From a bacterium (GTDB taxonomy: Bacteria > RUG730 > JAAEPJ01), in the NCBI GenBank assembly GCA_024222485.1, contig JAAEPJ010000141.1, forward strand, positions 1 through 64,000: 64,000 bases of DNA, in the 5' to 3' direction. Both the position numbers and the translations under genes were made by a program. The notes below the pieces were generated by a model, which was not told the DNA's origin, did no database searches, and saw nothing but the letters and a program-made list of their open reading frames with translations. Below, one piece after another: positions 58,589 through 64,000 of this stretch (positions within the stretch are counted from its first letter, which is position 1; each line of letters begins with the position of its first letter).

Positions 58589-59923
58589 ATGTTGGGTAAA
58601 GGATGCCTGCTTATGATTACAATGTTATTAAAGATAAATAGTTTTTGGCATAAACATTTTATTTTTATTATAACCATGATTATAATAATTTTTCTTTTTA
58701 TTTTTTTTGAAGTACTCAATCCTAGATTATTTTTTATATTATTTTGCTTGGTTATTATTTTTTATATTTCTTTTGTTATTCTACATAATATTAAGTATTA
58801 TTACCTTCCTGAAAGTAATTTTAAAAAGAAATCAGGAGTTGTAACTAATTTTATTTTACATTCTTTTTTAAAAAGTATTCAGGAAAGTTTAAACTTAAGA
58901 GATATGATTGATATTATTATTACTAATACTATTGAGGCTTTACATGTAGAGAGTTGTGTGTTTTATTTGTTGGAAACTAGTGATAACCGCTATTATATGA
59001 GAGGGAAAAATTTTGTTAATGCTGATTCAAGAGATATTATATTTTCTCAGAAAAGTTTATTATGTACATTTTTAGTAAACAATCAAAGTGTAATTTCTAA
59101 GACTTATCTTGATGATAAAATAGATGAAAAGGTTTTTGCCTTTATTCATAATTATATGACTCTTTTTAATGCAGATATTCTAGCTCCTATCTTGTTTGAT
59201 AATGAGCTATTAGGCTTTATATTTTTATCTGGAGTGGATAGAAATTATTTAGATCAGCATATGGACACTTTACGCATAATCAATGCTGAAATTGCTATTA
59301 GTTTTAAAAATGCTATGTCTTATCATGAACTTAAGAAAAACTATATTCAAACAATTGATTCCTTAGTAATGACCGTCGATGCTAAAGACTTAAGTAGACA
59401 AGGGCATTCAGAAAGAGTTCAGGCTTTAGCTGTTAAAATTGCTAAAGCATTACACTGCAAGAATAGTGATATTGAAATTCTAAGGTGTGCTTCAATGTTA
59501 CATGGTATTGGGCATAACTCGTTTGAGAATAAACTTTTAGCAAGACCGGATAAGATAAAAAGGGATGGTTCTAAGAGAGAAAAATATCACGCCTTGGCGC
59601 GTGAAGAAGTTACTGCACCTATTGATTTTTTAGAGGAGATTGAAAGTGTAATTAATCAGAAAGATAATATTTGGGATTCTCAGGTAAGATCGGATAGATT
59701 AGCCTCAGAAAATATTTCACTTTTAGCAAGAATCTTGCAGATTGCAGATCGATTTGATTCTATAGTTCATAGCAAAAAGTATGGAGGAGAAATAAGTTTT
59801 AATAAGGTTGTCGAAGAGATGAAAAAAACTGGGGTTGCACAACTTGATCAGGGAGTGATTGAAGTATTAAAACAAAGTTTATTAGAAGAGAAAGAAGTTA
59901 ATAATAATATTCAAGCACTTTAA
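58589..59923 (+). CDS. GAF and degenerate HD-GYP membrane protein
   Basis: The 444-residue protein has two N-terminal membrane helices (about residues 20-65), a GAF domain at about 100-240 and a C-terminal HD-GYP-like domain. The HD pair is lost ('MLHGIGHNS' in place of LHDIGKI) and the later HHE and GYP motifs are not recognisable, though 'RQGHSERVQALAVKIA' and 'ARILQIADRFDSIVHS' are kept. It is unlikely to be an active phosphodiesterase and may be a sensor or scaffold. The start could also be an ATG 24 nt downstream. Confidence 0.78.
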   Translation: MLGKGCLLMITMLLKINSFWHKHFIFIITMIIIIFLFIFFEVLNPRLFFILFCLVIIFYISFVILHNIKYYYLPESNFKKKSGVVTNFILHSFLKSIQESLNLRDMIDIIITNTIEALHVESCVFYLLETSDNRYYMRGKNFVNADSRDIIFSQKSLLCTFLVNNQSVISKTYLDDKIDEKVFAFIHNYMTLFNADILAPILFDNELLGFIFLSGVDRNYLDQHMDTLRIINAEIAISFKNAMSYHELKKNYIQTIDSLVMTVDAKDLSRQGHSERVQALAVKIAKALHCKNSDIEILRCASMLHGIGHNSFENKLLARPDKIKRDGSKREKYHALAREEVTAPIDFLEEIESVINQKDNIWDSQVRSDRLASENISLLARILQIADRFDSIVHSKKYGGEISFNKVVEEMKKTGVAQLDQGVIEVLKQSLLEEKEVNNNIQAL

Positions 59924-59937
59924 TATTGGGGATAAAA

Positions 59938-61056
59938 ATGAAAATTAATGTTATTAGTATTGGTGATGAACTTTTGCGTGATAAGCTAAATACTAACTTA
60001 TTAGATATTGGCAAACATTTATATATTCAAAAAGCAGTTATCATCCGTGATGAAAAGCAGTCCATTTGGGATGCTTTAGGAATAGCTCTTGATACCGCAG
60101 ACTTGGTTCTGGTCACAGGAGGTCTCGGTCCAACCATTGATGATATTACTGAACCAGTAGTTATGGAGTTTTTTCAAGATGCTAACTTCAATAATTTAGA
60201 TATAGAAAAGTTACCCAACCAATTAGGTATTGCAAATGGTCTCTTAATTAAATATCATGGCAAGCAAGTTGCCCTTTTGCCCGGTCCCCCAAATGAAATG
60301 AACCATGTTTTTTTAGCGGAGTTACTCCCTCGCCTACATTTAGACATGCCTGCACCTAATGAATTATTTTTTAAGACTTTTGGATTAACTGAAGTAGAAA
60401 TTCAAGATAAAATTTTAGCTTTTGCTAAAAGCAGGAGTATTGAGTTTTTTTTAGCACTGCTTCCTGAATTTTCTGTGACAGTTGTTAAGGTTATTTGTGA
60501 TGATGAAAAATTTAAAACAGAGGTTATTGAGTTATTTAAAGATAATATTTGGACATTTAAAAATATTTCTATAGCAGAGTGTCTCGTAGATCGTTTGGTC
60601 GCAAAAAATTTAAAGTTGGCAGTGGCAGAGTCATGTACTGGAGGATTATTATCTAAGCTGATTACGGATGTAAAGGGTAGTTCTTGTTGTTTTTTGGGCG
60701 GAGTAACCGCATACTCTAATCAATTAAAGAGAGACTTATTAGGTGTTAAGAATGATCTTTTAGTGAGTTGTGGAGCTGTTAGTTCTGAGGTTGTAAAAAG
60801 TATGGCAGAGCAAATACTCTTAAAAACAAATGCAGATTTGGCTATAGCAGTAACAGGTATAGCCGGTCCGAGTGGAGGAGAAAGGGATAAATCTGTTGGT
60901 TTAGTCCACTTTGCTATTGCAGAGAAGGGTAAAAAAACGGAAGTTTTTTGGATAAATAAACTAGGAAATAGAGAAACTATAAGAATGAGAGCAAGTGTTT
61001 ATGGTATAGGTAGATTGTTAATTAGGTTATATTTTAATATTTTGAAAACGAAGTAA
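59938..61056 (+). CDS. cinA: CinA-family nicotinamide-nucleotide amidase
   Basis: CinA joins an N-terminal molybdopterin-binding-like domain ('ISIGDELLRDKLNTN', 'LVTGGLGPTIDDITEPVV') and a C-terminal PncC amidase domain ('VAESCTGGLLSKLI', 'AVTGIAGPSGGERDKSVG'). It recycles NMN formed by NAD-dependent DNA ligase. The start at ATG 59938 with GGGGAT upstream is preferred over a TTG at 59926. It begins 14 nt after the previous gene. Confidence 0.93.
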   Translation: MKINVISIGDELLRDKLNTNLLDIGKHLYIQKAVIIRDEKQSIWDALGIALDTADLVLVTGGLGPTIDDITEPVVMEFFQDANFNNLDIEKLPNQLGIANGLLIKYHGKQVALLPGPPNEMNHVFLAELLPRLHLDMPAPNELFFKTFGLTEVEIQDKILAFAKSRSIEFFLALLPEFSVTVVKVICDDEKFKTEVIELFKDNIWTFKNISIAECLVDRLVAKNLKLAVAESCTGGLLSKLITDVKGSSCCFLGGVTAYSNQLKRDLLGVKNDLLVSCGAVSSEVVKSMAEQILLKTNADLAIAVTGIAGPSGGERDKSVGLVHFAIAEKGKKTEVFWINKLGNRETIRMRASVYGIGRLLIRLYFNILKTK

Positions 61057-61079
61057 ATTATATTTAATAAAGGGTTGTT

Positions 61080-61502
61080 ATGGCGAGAATTTTAGGAATT
61101 GATTATGGTAAAGTGCGCACAGGATTAGCGATTAGTGATGAAACGGAAACTTTAGCAAGGGCACTTCAGGTTGTTGAAGGTTTAAGTAACTTAGAGAAAG
61201 AGGTTAAAGTAATTATAGAGCTTTACTCTATTGATAAAATTGTCCTTGGTATTTCTAAAAAATCTGATGGCAGTCTAGGAGAGATAGGAGAACTTTCCGT
61301 TAAGTTTGGTGATTACTTAAAAAATAAATTTGATAATATTCAGGTTGATTATTTTGATGAAGCAATGTCTACAAAAGAGGTTGAGCAATATTTGAAAGAT
61401 ATGGGAATGCCTCTTAAGAGATATAAAAAAAAGATTGACAAATATGCTGCGGAGGTTATATTACAGTATTACTTGAATGGACAAAGAGGAGGTCAATTAT
61501 GA
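61080..61502 (+). CDS. ruvX: Holliday-junction resolvase-like RuvX (YqgF)
   Basis: The 140-residue RNase-H-fold protein has the first acidic strand 'RILGIDYGKVRTGLAISD', 'DKIVLGISKKSDGS' and 'FDEAMSTKEVEQYL'. Its roles in rRNA processing and Holliday junction resolution are proposed in other bacteria. The stop overlaps the next start by 4 nt (ATGA). Confidence 0.9.
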   Translation: MARILGIDYGKVRTGLAISDETETLARALQVVEGLSNLEKEVKVIIELYSIDKIVLGISKKSDGSLGEIGELSVKFGDYLKNKFDNIQVDYFDEAMSTKEVEQYLKDMGMPLKRYKKKIDKYAAEVILQYYLNGQRGGQL

Positions 61503-62245
61503 AAAAAATATTCTTGTTATTCCCAGCGATTATGATTATGTTGGCTAGTTTAAATGCAGAAATTATAACAAAAACAGAGATGGCTAATAATGCTGTTAAG
61601 AATGGTGTCGTTTCAGACTACAATAAAGAAGGGTACTTGGTTAAAGAGTGGAACTATCAAGATGGAAAGTTAAACGGTGTTACTAGAGATTATTTTTTAG
61701 ATGGTGAAATTGCAATTGAAAGTAATTATCTTAACAATAGACTAAATGGTCAAACGATTATGTATCATGAAAATGGGGAAATATATCGTATTGTTGAATA
61801 TAAAGATGATTTATTGAATGGTCAAAGTGCTGAATATAATGAAGAGGGTAATTTATTAATTGTAAGCTTATATAAAAATGAAAAACTAGAGGGAAAGTAT
61901 ATTGAGTATTACCCTAATGGTAATGAAAAATTAATTGGTCAATATTTGAAAGGCATGAAACATGGAGATTTTATTGCCTACAGTGAAAATGATTTTCCCT
62001 CTGAAAGTATGAGTTACAAAAATGACTTATTAAATGGCCTTTATATTTCATATTATCCTAACGGAAATACTAGTGTGGTAACAGAGTATCTAAATGGTAA
62101 GAAAAATGGTTTACATAAAATTTATTTTGCAGATAAACCTCAGGTAGCAACGTACCAGGATATCTATAAAGATGATATTATAGTTGAGAGTAAAATATAT
62201 GCAGATGATGGGACTTTGCAGTCTACACGAACTTTTGATTTTTAA
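61499..62245 (+). CDS. Exported MORN-like repeat protein
   Basis: The 248-residue protein has a signal peptide (MKKIFLLFPAIMIMLASLNA) and about seven repeats of the type 'YYPNGN...G.Y.NG...G' ('LNGVTRDYFLDGE', 'LNGQTIMYHENGE', 'LEGKYIEYYPNGN', 'LNGLYISYYPNGN', 'KNGLHKIYF'). These are MORN/YwqK-like repeats. Such proteins may bind surfaces or other proteins; the function is unknown. It overlaps ruvX by 4 nt, so the two are coupled. Confidence 0.82.
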   Translation: MKKIFLLFPAIMIMLASLNAEIITKTEMANNAVKNGVVSDYNKEGYLVKEWNYQDGKLNGVTRDYFLDGEIAIESNYLNNRLNGQTIMYHENGEIYRIVEYKDDLLNGQSAEYNEEGNLLIVSLYKNEKLEGKYIEYYPNGNEKLIGQYLKGMKHGDFIAYSENDFPSESMSYKNDLLNGLYISYYPNGNTSVVTEYLNGKKNGLHKIYFADKPQVATYQDIYKDDIIVESKIYADDGTLQSTRTFDF

Positions 62246-62538
62246 GGGGAAGTTTTTAGATAGTTTTAAGTTGATAAGGCATTGATAGTGTTATATTGTC
62301 GATTTTTTCTGATAAAGTTATAGCCTGTTGCAGATTTTTTAAGAAGTCCCTAGTAATAAGTAAATAATTAGTTAAAAACAAAAAGATTAAATTTTTAAAT
62401 AGCGACTTTACTTATTTGTTTAATGAAAATATTTGATATAGTTTGATCTCAAGTTGCAAGAATGGAGCTTACTGCTAAAGTCTAATAGAGACAACTCCAC
62501 TATTTATTTCTATTTTTCATAATAAGAAGGAGTCTTAT
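62246..62538. other. AT-rich gap before the last gene
   Basis: This 293-bp gap has no supported gene and no clear hairpin terminator. The last bases hold an AAGGAG ribosome site, 7 nt before the ATG at 62539. Confidence 0.5.
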
Positions 62539-64000
62539 ATGTTTGAACGCAGGCAAGAAGACCGTAGGGATCAAGCGACCCTAAGCCTTGAGTTGAAACA
62601 AGGGGTAACAACGGAAACAGGTATTGTTGTGCCAGTTTTATGTGTTAGTGAAAAAGGGCTTTCTTTTTATGTTCCAGTGGATAAGTTTAAGCTTCGAGAT
62701 GGAGATATTCTCTATAATATTCGTCTTTTTAATAAAAAACACGATAAATTTATTGAACAGTCCAAAATAGTTTATTGTATAAAAGTAGAGATGGAAGAAT
62801 CTGAACCACTCTATAAAATAGGGATTAATTTTTTAGTTGATTCTAAAAAATTTAATATTCGTGATAAACGGTTTAATTTCAGGGATTTTTCACACTTTCT
62901 CAAATTTAAAATAGATAACAACCTTGCGCTTAAAGGCACCTTGAATAATATCTCAAAATATGGAATATCTATTTTTTTAAAAGATATTCAGAAACATAAG
63001 CAATTTTTTATTACTAAAGGGGTACATATAAAAAATATTTTTCTTGAATTTCAAGAGGTTTTTTTTGATATAGGGACAGGTACAGTTGTTGATATTGAAT
63101 TTTTAAATAAAGATTTGATTTTAAGGGTTGAACTTTTAAATAAATTTTTGCCCTTGGATAACCTTTTAGAGTTGCAAAATGAAAAGCGAATGGACTTAGT
63201 TATTGGTAAGCTGAATGAAAGTCTGAATATTAAAGATTATATTAGTGACGGTTTTAGACGGAAAGTTTTTAACTGTAGATATGTTCTTGATAATATTAAA
63301 GAGTCTTTGGATAGCTTTGAAGAGGAAATTAAGTATGATGATTCTAGAGTTAAGCAAATAAATATTATTAATATTTTGTATGAGACGACCTTGGCAGTTA
63401 AAGATCACCTTGATGAAAGCATGAAAGAAATCAATAAAATAATTATGAATCTTCAGACTGATGAATATGGAATTTATTCTAAATATTATAAACAAAACTT
63501 GCACCCATTACTACTAACGACACCTATTAACCGTCAACTTTTTACAAAGCCTGTGGGCTATGCAGGTGATCTTGAGCTTATTAAGTATATTATGGCGGGG
63601 ACCTATATTGGTTCTACATTATTTGATAAGTTTATGCATAAATACACTGTTGAAACTCCAGTAATCTCAGCCTATAAAAAAAGTATAATAGATAATTATA
63701 ATATTTTAAAAGGGAATATATTAAAAAAATTACAGTCGCGTAATATTGTTAGGATTAGTGCTGTTTATTCAGGAATATGTTATGATATTTTCGAGTTACT
63801 TAAAAAAGAGGATATTGCTGATAACTGTGATATCAGCTTATTTTTTACATCGATAGCAACGATGAAATATTGTAAAAAAGAAATGCTCAAACTGAAAAGA
63901 AAGTATAATAGATATACAAATACAAAGTTTTACTTCAAATCCATATACTCAACTATTTATGAACCATTAATAAAGCAACCGATAGATATAATACATCTCT
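62539..64000 (+). CDS. PilZ-like plus PhcB-type methyltransferase, truncated by window end
   Basis: The ORF starts at ATG 62539 and is open through the last base (487 codons seen). The first 120 residues look PilZ-like ('FERRQEDRRDQATLSL', 'VSEKGLSFYV'), and a second PilZ-like segment follows ('FNFRDFSHF', 'LNNISKYGISIF'). Near residue 330 begins a domain of the type in 3-hydroxy fatty acid methyl ester synthesis proteins: 'KPVGYAGDLELIKYI', 'GSTLFDKFMHKY' and 'SAVYSGICYDIFELL' in place of the usual SAM-loop. I infer a c-di-GMP-responsive SAM-methyltransferase. The C-terminus lies outside the window. Confidence 0.7.
   Translation, partial: MFERRQEDRRDQATLSLELKQGVTTETGIVVPVLCVSEKGLSFYVPVDKFKLRDGDILYNIRLFNKKHDKFIEQSKIVYCIKVEMEESEPLYKIGINFLVDSKKFNIRDKRFNFRDFSHFLKFKIDNNLALKGTLNNISKYGISIFLKDIQKHKQFFITKGVHIKNIFLEFQEVFFDIGTGTVVDIEFLNKDLILRVELLNKFLPLDNLLELQNEKRMDLVIGKLNESLNIKDYISDGFRRKVFNCRYVLDNIKESLDSFEEEIKYDDSRVKQINIINILYETTLAVKDHLDESMKEINKIIMNLQTDEYGIYSKYYKQNLHPLLLTTPINRQLFTKPVGYAGDLELIKYIMAGTYIGSTLFDKFMHKYTVETPVISAYKKSIIDNYNILKGNILKKLQSRNIVRISAVYSGICYDIFELLKKEDIADNCDISLFFTSIATMKYCKKEMLKLKRKYNRYTNTKFYFKSIYSTIYEPLIKQPIDIIHL

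Noticed and set aside
63196-63504. Minus-strand ORF of 102 codons at the right end
   Set aside because: It lies antisense inside the PilZ/methyltransferase gene, which has clear family motifs and a good ribosome site.

Overview
The window is chromosomal DNA from an AT-rich, Gram-negative bacterium. An outer membrane is implied by lptD and kdsA. The gene content (class V aminotransferase, a 2082-residue secreted protein with an N-terminal 'LIHDLH...GVEG' domain, several PilZ/GGDEF/HD-GYP proteins) would fit an Omnitrophota-like lineage. That placement is an inference from memory, and the sequence does not fix the phylum.

Layout. 1-1364: remains of two IS3-family insertion sequences, one a nearly complete element disabled by two in-frame stops. 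1470-15365 (minus strand): lptD, a ROK sugar kinase, folC, a class V aminotransferase, the proteostasis cluster tig-clpP-clpX-lon, tRNA-Leu(UAG), a small TPR-like protein, mnmE, and yjbQ broken by one stop codon. 15366-18443: dnaA, a well-defined origin (DnaA boxes plus DnaA-trio repeats) and dnaN. Gene polarity flips here from minus to plus, as expected for bidirectional replication. 18447-27283 (plus): recF, a decayed type II restriction enzyme with its intact C5-methyltransferase, tag, pth, recA, an MBL-fold hydrolase, pyrG and kdsA. 27456-33704 (minus): the giant secreted protein. 33951-35762: a GNAT protein and a XerD-type recombinase.

35763-38306 is a decayed accessory island. It holds two HigBA-type toxin-antitoxin pairs (one with its toxin stopped by a nonsense codon), a transposase fragment and other broken ORFs. 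38307-43410 (minus) is a two-gene unit. The first gene encodes a PilZ, SRPBCC, LuxD-like acyltransferase and SAM-methyltransferase fusion. The second, 4 nt downstream, encodes a membrane GAF-GGDEF diguanylate cyclase. The enzyme that makes c-di-GMP is therefore encoded directly behind a probable c-di-GMP-controlled fatty-acyl enzyme; this is the most novel item in the window. A second PilZ protein, joined to a domain resembling the PhcB/3-hydroxy fatty acid methyl ester type of methyltransferase, runs off the right edge (62539 onward).

43799-64000: a GIY-YIG protein, a C5-methyltransferase relic, an HD-GYP phosphodiesterase, acr3-arsR with an operator-like palindrome, trpF-trpB-trpA, a U32 peptidase (TrhP-like), thiG, ftsQ-ftsA-ftsZ, a YfiH-type laccase-domain protein, S-adenosylhomocysteine hydrolase, a degenerate HD-GYP protein, cinA, ruvX and a MORN-like repeat protein.

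A recurring theme is recent gene decay by single stop codons or small deletions: both IS elements, yjbQ, a HigB toxin, a restriction enzyme and a methyltransferase relic. Core genes are intact and use the same stop codons, so this is decay (or sequence error) and not a changed genetic code.
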